Shown here: one piece after another, positions 39,354 to 48,004 of the stretch
Position numbering within the stretch: the stretch's first letter is position 1
Layout: the number at the start of each line of letters is the position of its first letter
DNA from: Streptomyces sp. A1277
GTDB lineage: Bacteria > Actinomycetota > Actinomycetes > Streptomycetales > Streptomycetaceae
Assembly (NCBI RefSeq): GCF_004795015.1
Contig: NZ_SSBI01000020.1
Location: 55,933 to 119,932, forward strand
Length of the DNA stretch: 64,000 nucleotides
Direction of reading: 5' to 3'
Translations under genes and position numbers: made by a program
The notes under the pieces: model-generated
The model's input: the letters and a program-made list of their open reading frames with translations, nothing else
Told to the model about the DNA's origin: nothing
Databases searched by the model: none

Positions 39354-42300
39354 ATGTCTACTTCCTTCGCCGATCTCCAGTCCCAGCTCGCGCGGCTCTC
39401 GCTCCGCGACGCGCACCGGCTCGGCCGCCGCCTCGAAGGCGCCCGCCGCATCCGCAAGCCCGAGGCACAGCAGGCCGTGCTGGACGAGATCGCCGCCCAG
39501 GCCGGCAAGGCCGCCGGGCGGCTCGCTCAGCGGGCTGCCCGCGTGCCCGACATCTCGTATCCGGAACAGCTCCCGGTCAGCCAGAAGAAGGACGAGATCC
39601 TGGAGGCGATACGCGACCACCAGGTCGTGATCGTCGCGGGTGAGACCGGCTCCGGCAAGACCACCCAGATCCCCAAGATCTGCATGGAGCTGGGCCGCGG
39701 TGTCCGCGGCATGATCGGGCACACCCAGCCGCGCCGGATCGCCGCGCGCACGGTGGCCGAGCGGATCGCCGACGAGCTGAGGACGCCGCTGGGCGAGGCG
39801 GTCGGCTGGAAGGTCCGCTTCACCGACCAGGTCAACCAGGACGCGACCTTCGTCAAGCTGATGACGGACGGCATCCTCCTCGCGGAGATCCAGACGGACC
39901 GCGAGCTGCTGGCCTACGACACGATCATCATCGACGAGGCCCACGAGCGGTCGCTGAACATCGACTTCCTGCTCGGCTACCTGGCCCGGCTGCTGCCCAA
40001 GCGCCCCGATCTGAAGGTCGTCGTCACCTCCGCGACCATCGACCCCGAGCGCTTCGCACGCCACTTCGGCGACGCGCCGATCGTCGAGGTCAGCGGGCGT
40101 ACGTACCCGGTGGAGGTGCGGTACCGGCCCCTCCTCGAAGAGGACAGCGAGGACGCCGACCGCGACCAGATCACCGCGATCTGCGACGCGGTGGACGAGC
40201 TCCAGTCCGAGGGGCCCGGCGATGTCCTGGTCTTCCTCTCCGGCGAGCGCGAGATCCGCGACACGGCGGACGCGCTCGGCAAACGCAACCTCGGGCCCAC
40301 CGAGGTACTCCCCCTCTACGCGCGCCTGTCGCACGCCGAGCAGCACCGGGTGTTCCAGCGCCACACCGGCCGCAGGATCGTTCTGGCGACCAACGTCGCC
40401 GAGACCTCGCTGACCGTCCCCGGCATCAAGTACGTGATCGACCCGGGCACCGCCCGTATCTCCCGCTACAGCCACCGCACCAAGGTCCAGCGGCTGCCGA
40501 TCGAACGGATCTCGCAGGCCAGCGCCAACCAGCGCAAGGGCCGCTGCGGCCGTACGTCGGACGGCATCTGCATCCGGCTGTACTCCGAGGACGACTTCCT
40601 GACCCGCCCGGAGTTCACCGACGCGGAGATCCTGCGGACGAACCTGGCCTCCGTCATCCTCCAGATGACCGCGGCCGGCCTCGGTGACATCGAGAAGTTC
40701 CCCTTCATCGACCCGCCGGACCACCGCAACATCCGCGACGGCGTGCAACTGCTCCAGGAGCTGGGCGCGCTGGAGCAGGAGGAGAAGTCCCCCCGGGAGG
40801 GGAAAAAGGGGCAGCGGCTCACCCCGCTCGGCCGCAAGCTCTCGCAGCTCCCGGTGGACCCGCGCCTGGCCCGCATGGTCGTCGAGGCCGACCGCAACGG
40901 CTGTGTCCGCGAGGTCATGGTCATCGCCGCCGCGCTCTCCATCCAGGACCCGCGCGAGCGGCCCTCCGAGAAGCAGACGCAGGCCGACCAGCAGCACGCC
41001 CGGTTCAAGGACGAGACGTCCGACTTCCTGGCCTTCCTGAACCTGTGGCGCTACATCCGCGAGCAGCAGAAGGAGCGCGGCTCCTCCAGCTTCCGCCGGA
41101 TGTGCAAGCAGGAGTACCTGAACTTCCTCCGCATCCGCGAATGGCAGGACATCTACGCCCAGCTGCGTACGGTCGCCAAGCAGATGGGCATCGAGCTCAA
41201 CGAGGACGATGCCCCCGAGCAGTCGGTGCACACCTCGCTGCTGGCCGGTCTGCTGTCGCACATCGGGCTGAAGGACACCGAGAAGAACGAGTACCTGGGC
41301 GCCCGCAGCGCCAAGTTCGCGATCTTCCCCGGTTCGGCGCTGTTCAAGAAGCAGCCGCGGTTCGTGATGTCGGCGGAGCTGGTGGAGACCTCCCGGCTGT
41401 GGGCGCGGGTCAACGCCCGGGTCGAGCCGGAGTGGATCGAGCCGCTGGCCCAGCACCTGCTGAAGCGCACCTACAGCGAGCCGCACTGGGAGAAGGACCA
41501 GGCGGCGGTGATGGCGTACGAGCGGGTCACGCTCTACGGCGTCCCGATCGTCGCCCAGCGCAAGATCAATTTCGGCCGTATCGACCAGGAGACCTCGCGG
41601 GACCTCTTCATCCGCAACGCCCTGGTCGAGGGCGACTGGCGCACGCACCACCAGTTCTTCCACGACAACCGCAAGCTGCTCGGCGAGGTCGAGGAGCTGG
41701 AGCACCGGGCCCGGCGCCGCGACATCCTCGTGGACGACGAGACGCTGTTCGACTTCTACGACCAGCGCATCCCGGAGCACGTCGTCTCCGGCGCGCACTT
41801 CGACTCGTGGTGGAAGCACAAGCGCCGGGACGAGCCGGACGCGCTCGACTTCGAGCGCTCGATGCTCATCAACGAGAAGGCCGGGGCCGTCACCAAGGAC
41901 GACTACCCGGACTCCTGGCGGCAGGGGAAGCTCAAGTTCCGGGTGACGTACCAGTTCGAGCCCGGCGCGGACGCCGACGGGGTGACCGTCCACATTCCGC
42001 TCCAGGTGCTCAACCAGGTCACGTCCGAGGGCTTCGACTGGCAGATCCCGGGCCTGCGCGAGGAGGTGGTGACCGAGCTGATCCGGTCCCTGCCGAAGCC
42101 GATCCGCCGGCACTACGTGCCCGCGCCGAACTACGCGGACAAGTTCCTCGACCGGGCCGTGCCCCTCCAGGAGCCGCTGCCGGTGACGCTGGCCCGTGAG
42201 CTCCAGCGGATGGTCGGCGTCCCGGTCGCCGCGGACGACTTCGACCTGGCCCGGGTCCCGGACCACCTCAAGATCACGTTCCGGATCGTGGACGAGCGGC

Positions 42301-43289
42301 GCCGCAGGGTCGCCGAGGACAAGGACCTGGAGGCGCTGAAGCTCCGGCTGCGCCCGAAGGCCCGCCAGGCGCTCTCCAAGGCCGCGGCGGCCACCGCGGG
42401 GCCCTCGGGCGAGTCCATCGAGCGCTCGGGCCTCACGGACTGGACGATCGGCACGCTGGACAAGGTCTTCGAGACACGGAGGGCCGGCCAGCCGGTCAAG
42501 GCGTACCCGGCGCTCGTGGACCAGGGCGCGACCGTCGCCGTACGGCTCTTCGACACCGGGGCCGAGCAGCAGCAGGCGATGTGGCGCGGGACGCGGAGGC
42601 TGATCCTGCTGAACATCCCGGTGAACCCGGCGAAGTTCGCGTCGGACAAGCTGACGAACCAGCAGAAGCTGGCCCTGTCCCGCAATCCGCACGGCTCCAT
42701 CCAGGCCCTGTTCGACGACTGCGCGACCGCGGCCGCCGACCGGCTGATCGCGGCGCACGGCGGCCCCGCCTGGGACGAGGCGTCGTTCCGGAAGCTGTAC
42801 GACAAGGTGCGCGCGGACCTGGTGGACCTGACCGTACGCACGATCGGGCAGGTGCAGCAGATCCTGGCGGCCTGGCAGGCGTGCGAGCGCCGGCTGAAGG
42901 CCACCAACAGCCTGGTCCTGATCAACAACGTCACGGACGTACGCGACCACCTCGCCCGACTCGTGCCGCCCGGGTTCGTCACCGCGACCGGGCTGCGCAG
43001 GCTGCCCGACCTGATGCGCTACCTGGTCGCGGAGGACCGCCGGCTCCAGCAGATGCCGACCAACGTCCAGCGCGACACCACGCGCATGGAGAAGGTCCAC
43101 GAGATGCAGGACGAGTACGCCTGGCTTCTGGAGCAGCTGCCGAAGGGCAGGCCCGTCCCGCAGGAGGTGCTGGACATCCGGTGGATGATCGAGGAGCTGC
43201 GGGTGAGTTATTTCGCGCACGCCCTGGGCACCGCGTTCCCCGTATCGGACAAGCGGATCGTCAAGGCGATCGACGCGGCGGCGCCCTGA
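39354..43289 (+). CDS. hrpA: HrpA-type DEAH-box RNA helicase
   Basis: 1311 aa, the usual length for HrpA. Walker A GETGSGKTTQ (about 96-105), DEAH in IIDEAHERSLN (near 190), TSATID, the helicase C motif AETSLTVPGI, and RKGRCGRTSDGICIRLYS are all visible. Next come HA2/OB-fold and the long DUF3418 C-terminal part. ATG at 39354 has no strong ribosome-binding site. These enzymes act in mRNA processing. The gene stands alone with its own upstream region. Confidence 0.95.
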   Translation: MSTSFADLQSQLARLSLRDAHRLGRRLEGARRIRKPEAQQAVLDEIAAQAGKAAGRLAQRAARVPDISYPEQLPVSQKKDEILEAIRDHQVVIVAGETGSGKTTQIPKICMELGRGVRGMIGHTQPRRIAARTVAERIADELRTPLGEAVGWKVRFTDQVNQDATFVKLMTDGILLAEIQTDRELLAYDTIIIDEAHERSLNIDFLLGYLARLLPKRPDLKVVVTSATIDPERFARHFGDAPIVEVSGRTYPVEVRYRPLLEEDSEDADRDQITAICDAVDELQSEGPGDVLVFLSGEREIRDTADALGKRNLGPTEVLPLYARLSHAEQHRVFQRHTGRRIVLATNVAETSLTVPGIKYVIDPGTARISRYSHRTKVQRLPIERISQASANQRKGRCGRTSDGICIRLYSEDDFLTRPEFTDAEILRTNLASVILQMTAAGLGDIEKFPFIDPPDHRNIRDGVQLLQELGALEQEEKSPREGKKGQRLTPLGRKLSQLPVDPRLARMVVEADRNGCVREVMVIAAALSIQDPRERPSEKQTQADQQHARFKDETSDFLAFLNLWRYIREQQKERGSSSFRRMCKQEYLNFLRIREWQDIYAQLRTVAKQMGIELNEDDAPEQSVHTSLLAGLLSHIGLKDTEKNEYLGARSAKFAIFPGSALFKKQPRFVMSAELVETSRLWARVNARVEPEWIEPLAQHLLKRTYSEPHWEKDQAAVMAYERVTLYGVPIVAQRKINFGRIDQETSRDLFIRNALVEGDWRTHHQFFHDNRKLLGEVEELEHRARRRDILVDDETLFDFYDQRIPEHVVSGAHFDSWWKHKRRDEPDALDFERSMLINEKAGAVTKDDYPDSWRQGKLKFRVTYQFEPGADADGVTVHIPLQVLNQVTSEGFDWQIPGLREEVVTELIRSLPKPIRRHYVPAPNYADKFLDRAVPLQEPLPVTLARELQRMVGVPVAADDFDLARVPDHLKITFRIVDERRRRVAEDKDLEALKLRLRPKARQALSKAAAATAGPSGESIERSGLTDWTIGTLDKVFETRRAGQPVKAYPALVDQGATVAVRLFDTGAEQQQAMWRGTRRLILLNIPVNPAKFASDKLTNQQKLALSRNPHGSIQALFDDCATAAADRLIAAHGGPAWDEASFRKLYDKVRADLVDLTVRTIGQVQQILAAWQACERRLKATNSLVLINNVTDVRDHLARLVPPGFVTATGLRRLPDLMRYLVAEDRRLQQMPTNVQRDTTRMEKVHEMQDEYAWLLEQLPKGRPVPQEVLDIRWMIEELRVSYFAHALGTAFPVSDKRIVKAIDAAAP

Positions 43290-43334
43290 GGCGGGGCAGT
43301 GGGTGCGGGTGACGGCTCCGCAACCAGGAGTGAG

Positions 43335-43365
43335 TTCGACCGCACCCGCTGACCTCCTGTAGAGT
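43335..43365 (+). promoter_or_regulatory. Promoter of tRNA-Asp copy 2
   Basis: TTCGAC (43335-43340) and TAGAGT (43360-43365), 19 bases apart, 40 bases before the tRNA. The same GTAGAGTCTG-type -10 region precedes tRNA-Gly(TCC). Confidence 0.5.
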
Positions 43366-43404
43366 CTGTCTTCGCAGCGGGCCGCAAGGCAGCAGCGAAA
43401 ACCT

Positions 43405-43479
43405 GGTCCTGTGGAGCAGTTAGGAGTGCTCGCCACCCTGTCAAGGTGGAGGCCGCGGGTTCAAATCCCGTCAGGACCG
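43405..43479 (+). tRNA. tRNA-Asp(GTC), copy 2
   Basis: Identical to 36857-36931. It has its own promoter and its own terminator. Confidence 0.95.
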
Positions 43480-43487
43480 CAGTAACG

Positions 43488-43516
43488 AAAGCCCGGATCC
43501 CCTGGATCCGGGCTTT
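43488..43516 (+). terminator. Terminator of tRNA-Asp copy 2
   Basis: Perfect 13-bp stem (arms 43488-43500 and 43504-43516) with a three-base loop and flanking A/T, directly after the tRNA. Confidence 0.85.
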
Positions 43517-43618
43517 CACGCGTCTTGACTCCGGTGTCCGCCGACGAGTACTCAGAAACCAGGGTCCGCCCCCGGATTCCCGGAGTGGGGCGGCGCGCAT
43601 CCACCGGGAGGTGGCGCG

Positions 43619-43936
43619 ATGGGGGCGACCACGGGCGACGGGTACCGCGAGCCGGCGCAGGGGCCCGGCAGGGCGCCCCGGCACGAGATCCGCGCGCTGC
43701 TGCGCGCGCACCTGGCGGCCGCGTCCGGCTACCGCCATCTCACCCGGCACTGCGCGGTCTGCGCCCGGCTGCTGCGGCTCGCCATGGAGCCCGTGACGGC
43801 CCCTCGGGGCGCCCGGGCGGCCGACGAGCCCTCCGGGGCGCCCGATGACCCTGCGGAGCGGCGACGAGGCTCTGTGCCGGCACCACAGGCACCGCGGGCA
43901 TCGCGGGCGGGGGACGTAAGTCCTCCCACGACATGA
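43619..43936 (+). CDS. Small actinobacterial protein, DUF6274-like (105 aa)
   Basis: ATG at 43619 has GGGAGG upstream. The middle (RHEIRALLRAHLAAASGYRHLTRHCAVCARLLRLAME) forms a helix-rich segment with a CAVC pair, which I recall from small Streptomyces proteins found between hrpA and bldC. The C-terminal third is low complexity. Function unknown; the family name is from memory. Confidence 0.65.
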   Translation: MGATTGDGYREPAQGPGRAPRHEIRALLRAHLAAASGYRHLTRHCAVCARLLRLAMEPVTAPRGARAADEPSGAPDDPAERRRGSVPAPQAPRASRAGDVSPPTT

Positions 43937-44261
43937 CCTTCGGCGCGGCCGTCGGCTTCCTCACAGTGGCAGGCTCGTAGGTGGCGGCACCCACGCGGTG
44001 CAACACCCGCGCAGTGTGACGGGTGTCACTGAATCAGTTTTGAGAAGAGGTGACTTTACACCCTTCCTACAACTGGCGAATTTAATATGTGCAATTGCAC
44101 CTCTCGGGAGGGTGTCATCCGAACCCTCACGGGGCGGACCCGGCAGACCCCCGGGCCGGTGCGGCGGGACCACGGAGCGACGCGGCAGGGGCGCGGAAAC
44201 ACTCCCGCGCAGGTCCGCACGGAGCCGGACCGGCAGACGTACGGGAAGCCGGCGCGCGCAC
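43937..44261. other. Gene-poor intergenic region with AT-rich palindromes
   Basis: No supported gene. Near 44016-44100 the base composition drops in GC. Two symmetric elements are visible: GTGAC-GGGT-GTCAC (44016-44029) and the perfect 12-bp palindrome GTGCAATTGCAC (44089-44100), which directly follows TTTAATAT. They may be regulatory sites or mark a small RNA; no frame there looks coding. Confidence 0.4.
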
Positions 44262-44299
44262 AAAAAAATCGCGCTGGACCCGGCGGAGTCCAGCGCGAT
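44262..44299 (-). terminator. Rho-independent terminator of bldC
   Basis: On the minus strand a GC-rich stem (ATCGCGCTGGACT paired with AGTCCAGCGCGAT, one mismatch at the end) is followed by seven T. It lies 130 bases after the bldC stop. A true T-tract is rare in this window. Confidence 0.85.
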
Positions 44300-44428
44300 C
44301 GGATGACATGACCCGTATGGCACAGGTATGGCGCCCGTTGGGGCGGGCGCCCGTCATATGGAGCTATGGGTGAGCAAGTGGGTTGGGGGACCCAAAAGCC
44401 CAGGTGTGACGCGGTGACAGGGGGTATG

Positions 44429-44635
44429 TCAGGCCTCGCTGCGCTGCTGCGGAATACCCGCAAGCAGTGCGCGGACCTCTGCCTCGCGGTAACGGCGATG
44501 TCCACCGAGCGTGCGGATGGACGTGAGCTTGCCAGCCTTCGCCCAACGGGTAACCGTCTTCGGGTCCACGCGGAACATCGTGGCAACCTCAGCCGGGGTC
44601 AGCAGCGGCTCGGCATCAGGGGTGCGAGCGGTCAT
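44429..44635 (-). CDS. bldC: Developmental regulator BldC
   Basis: 68 aa from ATG 44635 with GAGGAGG upstream. The sequence LTPAEVATMFRVDPKTVTRWAKAGKLTSIRTLGGHRRYREAEV is the well-known BldC MerR-like winged helix, with no effector domain. BldC binds direct repeats head to tail and holds back or times sporulation genes. A hairpin sits just upstream of the ribosome-binding site in the leader. The gene order hrpA - small gene - bldC - (gene) - vdh is typical for streptomycetes as I recall. Confidence 0.97.
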   Translation of the reverse strand: MTARTPDAEPLLTPAEVATMFRVDPKTVTRWAKAGKLTSIRTLGGHRRYREAEVRALLAGIPQQRSEA

Positions 44636-45148
44636 GAGCGGCCTCCTCGGGAGAACCGAACCATCTCGGTTCTTTCCTCTAAATTCTGCACCTTGACCCA
44701 CGTTGCCCGAAATGGCGGACGCGGGCCGAGTCGGTTATAGGACGAACGGCTTGTCCTCGGCACTACAACTACACCATCCGTCCAGCCACGTCGGCCAAAC
44801 CGATGGAATTGCCCTCCCAGGTGTTCATCAGCGACGGAAAGCCGATGGACCATGCCATAGCGGACAGTCACACCCCCGTGACGATCAGTCACAGAGCGAT
44901 CAGGGGTCACCAGACCCCCCATAGCGTGCAATGCAGAAGCAATCCGCCCATACATGGACGGATGGAGTCCTCCCCGGACTCCTTGTCCTATTTTGGCACG
45001 AGGGGAGGGGAAGGGCGCAAGGGCCCCGTAAGTGCTATCCGTCACGGTTGAGGCAAAGGCCCGGTTCGGGACGTAGGTCCTGACGCCCCCTGAGAAGCTT
45101 CCGCCCCTTCACCCCCACGTGTCACACACGCAACAGGTTCATCGCTCG
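44636..45148. other. bldC upstream region with leader hairpin
   Basis: No gene is supported in these 513 bases. On the minus strand a leader hairpin (arms AGAACCGA/TCGGTTCT at 44666-44673 and 44652-44659, six-base loop) lies a few bases before the bldC ribosome-binding site. A possible promoter (TTCGGG, 17 bases, CAGAAT with -10 at 44683-44688) lies just upstream. The rest has several AT-richer stretches and may hold more bldC promoter sites. Confidence 0.45.
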
Positions 45149-45994
45149 TCAGTTGGCGAACTGACGGTCCCTGACGGCCCGCCAGCGCTCCGCGAGACGC
45201 GCGTACGCCTCGGCCGCCCTCTCGGCGTCCCCGGCACGCAGCGCGGCGATGCCCTCGGCCACATCGGCGGCGCTCCGGTCCTGAGCGAGCTCCCGTTCCG
45301 GCAGCGCGTGCACGAGGCCGCCGTAGTCCAGCTCGACTAGCGCGCGCGGATGGAACTCCTCCAGCCACCGCCCGACATCCACCAGCCCCGCGGTCAGCGG
45401 CCCCTCGTCCATCGTCTCCCGCAGCGTCCTGAGGGACCTCGCCAGCCGGCGCCGCGCCTGGACCATCGGCGTGCGGTACCGGAACACGGGCGGCTCCCCG
45501 TCCGGCCCGGCCGTCACGTGCTCCCGCTCCTCGTCCGCGAACAGCACGAACCAGCGCACCGGAACCTGCCACACCGCCGTCCTGATCCACGGCCGGGCGT
45601 CCGGATTGCGCTCCGCCCACCGCTCGTGGTCGGCCAGCGCCTGGCCGCGCACCACCGGCGGCAGCACCGCGTCGAGCACCGGCCCGGGGAACAGGTCCGC
45701 CAGCCCTTCCAGGGCCAGCCAGCCGCGCAGCCGGGTCCGCCACGGGCACACGCACACCACGCCGTCCACCTCCGCGACGAAGGCGTCCGCGCTCTCGTGG
45801 ACGGGCACTCCGGCGGGGGTGGTCGCCGCCAAGTCGGCCAGCGAGCGCCGCAGTTCGTCCTGGGCCGTGGGGATCCGGTCGCGGGCCGCATAGCGGACCC
45901 AATGGGCGCGCTCGGCCTCCGGGAAGGCCGCCAGTGGCTCGTAGACCCGGAGGTAGGACGCGTAAGGGACGAGCACCGAAGACACCACCGACAT
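45149..45994 (-). CDS. Conserved actinobacterial protein of unknown function (281 aa)
   Basis: The 281-aa product has no signal peptide or membrane helices. It starts MSVVSSVLVPYASYLRVYEPL and has a CVCPWRTRLRGWLALE block near 80, KxRYRTP(M) near 170 and a helical C-terminus with ARLAERWRAVRDRQFAN. I recall a similar gene next to vdh in other Streptomyces, so it is probably a conserved genus gene. Enzymatic role unknown; it diverges from vdh. Confidence 0.75.
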   Translation of the reverse strand: MSVVSSVLVPYASYLRVYEPLAAFPEAERAHWVRYAARDRIPTAQDELRRSLADLAATTPAGVPVHESADAFVAEVDGVVCVCPWRTRLRGWLALEGLADLFPGPVLDAVLPPVVRGQALADHERWAERNPDARPWIRTAVWQVPVRWFVLFADEEREHVTAGPDGEPPVFRYRTPMVQARRRLARSLRTLRETMDEGPLTAGLVDVGRWLEEFHPRALVELDYGGLVHALPERELAQDRSAADVAEGIAALRAGDAERAAEAYARLAERWRAVRDRQFAN

Positions 45995-46172
45995 GCGGTG
46001 ATCGTGTCACGCCTGTCCCCCGGTAGGGGGTGATCCTCGGCACTGGAACAGATCTACGCGGGCGTAGGACTTACCCTCTTGCCCATCCGGATCGTCCGTG
46101 AAGGTCGGCCCGGTGGGCCCTCCCCACCTTCAGGAGGGTCCTTCCGCCGCTTCGTACTTGGGAGTCACCACA

Positions 46173-47264
46173 GTGACCGATGTGACCGGCGTGCCTGTCG
46201 ATGTCCTGCACACCCTGTTCCACTCGGACCAGGGCGGACACGAACAAGTCGTCCTCTGCCAGGACCGTGCCAGCGGCCTCAAGGCCGTCATCGCGCTCCA
46301 CTCCACCGCCCTGGGCCCGGCCCTCGGCGGCACCCGCTTCTACCCGTACGCCTCCGAGGCGGAGGCCGTCGCCGACGCGCTGAACCTCGCGCGCGGCATG
46401 TCGTACAAGAACGCCCTGGCCGGTCTCGACCACGGCGGCGGCAAGGCCGTCATCATCGGCGACCCGGAGCAGATCAAGAGCGAGGAACTGCTGCTCGCCT
46501 ACGGCCGGTTCGTGGCCTCGCTCGGCGGCCGCTACGTGACGGCCTGCGACGTCGGCACGTACGTCGCCGACATGGACGTGGTGGCCCGCGAGTGCCGCTG
46601 GACCACCGGCCGCTCCCCCGAGAACGGCGGCGCCGGCGACTCCTCCGTGCTCACCGCGTTCGGCGTCTTCCAGGGCATGCGCGCCTCCGCCCAGCACCTG
46701 TGGGGCGACCCGACGCTGCGTGGCCGAAAAGTGGGGGTCGCCGGCGTCGGCAAGGTCGGCCACCACCTGGTCGAGCACCTGCTCGCGGACGGGGCCGAGG
46801 TCGTGATCACCGATGTGCGGGAGGAATCCCTGCGCCGGATCACCGAGAAGCACCCCGAGGTCGCCGTCGCGGCGGACACCGAGGCGCTCATCCGCACCGA
46901 GGGCCTGGACATCTACGCCCCCTGCGCCCTGGGCGGCGCCCTCAACGACGACAGCGTGCCGGTGCTCACCGCGAAGGTGGTGTGCGGGGCCGCCAACAAC
47001 CAGCTCGCGCACCCGGGCGTCGAGAAGGACCTCGCGGACCGCGCGATCCTGTACGCGCCCGACTACGTGGTGAACGCGGGCGGGGTCATCCAGGTCGCCG
47101 ACGAGCTGCACGGCTTCGACTTCGACCGGTGCAAGGCCAAGGCCGCGAGGATCTTCGACACGACGCTGGCCATATTCGCACGTGCGAAGGAAGACGGGAT
47201 TCCGCCGGCCGCCGCGGCCGACCGGATCGCCGAGCAGCGGATGGCCGAGGCCCGCCGCCGCTGA
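46173..47264 (+). CDS. vdh: Valine (branched-chain amino acid) dehydrogenase
   Basis: 363 aa from GTG 46173 ([24 protein letters not shown], with GGGAG upstream); the frame runs further up but the known start is here. The catalytic Lys region [10 protein letters not shown], the GGTRFYPY substrate pocket, and the NAD-binding Rossmann motif [14 protein letters not shown] (about 185-198) are all present. It oxidatively deaminates valine, leucine and isoleucine, supplying acyl starter units for secondary metabolism. Confidence 0.95.
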   Translation: MTDVTGVPVDVLHTLFHSDQGGHEQVVLCQDRASGLKAVIALHSTALGPALGGTRFYPYASEAEAVADALNLARGMSYKNALAGLDHGGGKAVIIGDPEQIKSEELLLAYGRFVASLGGRYVTACDVGTYVADMDVVARECRWTTGRSPENGGAGDSSVLTAFGVFQGMRASAQHLWGDPTLRGRKVGVAGVGKVGHHLVEHLLADGAEVVITDVREESLRRITEKHPEVAVAADTEALIRTEGLDIYAPCALGGALNDDSVPVLTAKVVCGAANNQLAHPGVEKDLADRAILYAPDYVVNAGGVIQVADELHGFDFDRCKAKAARIFDTTLAIFARAKEDGIPPAAAADRIAEQRMAEARRR

Positions 47265-47279
47265 CCCCCGCAGGCCCCC

Positions 47280-47305
47280 GGGCCGCCGGCTCCGGCCGGC
47301 GGCCC
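47280..47305 (+). terminator. Terminator of vdh
   Basis: Perfect 11-bp GC stem (arms 47280-47290 and 47295-47305) followed by TCTTT, 15 bases after the stop. Confidence 0.8.
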
Positions 47306-47585
47306 TCTTTCGCGCGCCCCGGCGGCCGGCTGGCGAGACAAGACTCACGCCGGTCGGCGGGTCGCCTGCCGATAAGAGGTTAAAATCGCAGTTGACCAGC
47401 GAGGACGGGGCGTCTCGCGGGTCCTCTTCCGGGGCGCGTGATGCGGGCGGCGTACCGTATGGCCGCGGAAGCAGGTACCGTTAAAGCTCTACAGGCACGG
47501 TCTCTCTGCCGAGAGTCCGTCCTGAAACATGAACGCGTGTCAAGACTCTGGGGCCGTCGAGCCCCGTCACCGAGGGGGTCGAGCC
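47306..47585. other. Upstream region of DUF3073 gene
   Basis: No gene seen in this 280-base gap. It has AT-richer stretches (TTAAAAT near 47380, GTTAAAGCTCTAC near 47480) that may hold promoters, and a small hairpin (GGGGC ... GCCCC) near 47552-47567 before the ribosome-binding site. Confidence 0.3.
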
Positions 47586-47843
47586 ATGGGGCGCGGCCGG
47601 GCAAAGGCCAAGCAGACCAAGGTCGCCCGTCAGCTGAAGTACAGCACCGGCGGGACTGACCTGTCGCGTCTGGCCAATGAGCTGGGCGCATCGCCTTCGA
47701 GTCAACCACCGAACGCGGAGCCGTTCGAGGACGACGACGAGGAAGATGACCCGTACGCACAGTACGCGGATCTCTACAACGACGACGAGGACGAGGGCGA
47801 GGACCAGCAGTCCGGTCCGTCGTCCAAGCGCCGCGGCGCTTGA
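47586..47843 (+). CDS. DUF3073 protein
   Basis: 85 aa from ATG 47586 with GAGGGGG upstream. The N-terminus MGRGRAKAKQTKVARQLKYSTGGTDLSRLANELG is the conserved DUF3073 start, basic and probably nucleic-acid-binding; the rest is a strongly acidic tail (EDDDEEDDPYAQYADLYNDDEDEGED). Its partner is unknown. It sits next to purM on the opposite strand, as I recall for streptomycetes. Confidence 0.92.
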   Translation: MGRGRAKAKQTKVARQLKYSTGGTDLSRLANELGASPSSQPPNAEPFEDDDEEDDPYAQYADLYNDDEDEGEDQQSGPSSKRRGA

Positions 47844-47861
47844 CCTCGCGCTGACACATCG

Positions 47862-47890
47862 ACCCGGTCCGGGCCTGTCCCGGACCGGGT
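47862..47890 (+). terminator. Terminator of the DUF3073 gene
   Basis: Perfect 12-bp stem (arms 47862-47873 and 47879-47890) with a five-base loop followed by TCTGT. It may also stop purM transcription from the other side. Confidence 0.8.
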
Positions 47891-48004
47891 TCTGTGCTGT
47901 CCCGGTCCGGAGCGGACGAGGCGGCGGGTGACCGGCCGGGCTCGAGGGCCCGCCCGGCGTTCCGTGCGTGTCCCGGCGGTGCGGGAGCGATCGCCGGTCC
48001 CCAC

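Noticed and set aside
38835..43436. A 1533-codon open frame on the minus strand opposite hrpA
   Set aside because: It is a GC-bias shadow of the well-supported hrpA gene; its residue composition (runs of Arg, Val, Leu, Asp in odd order) matches no family.
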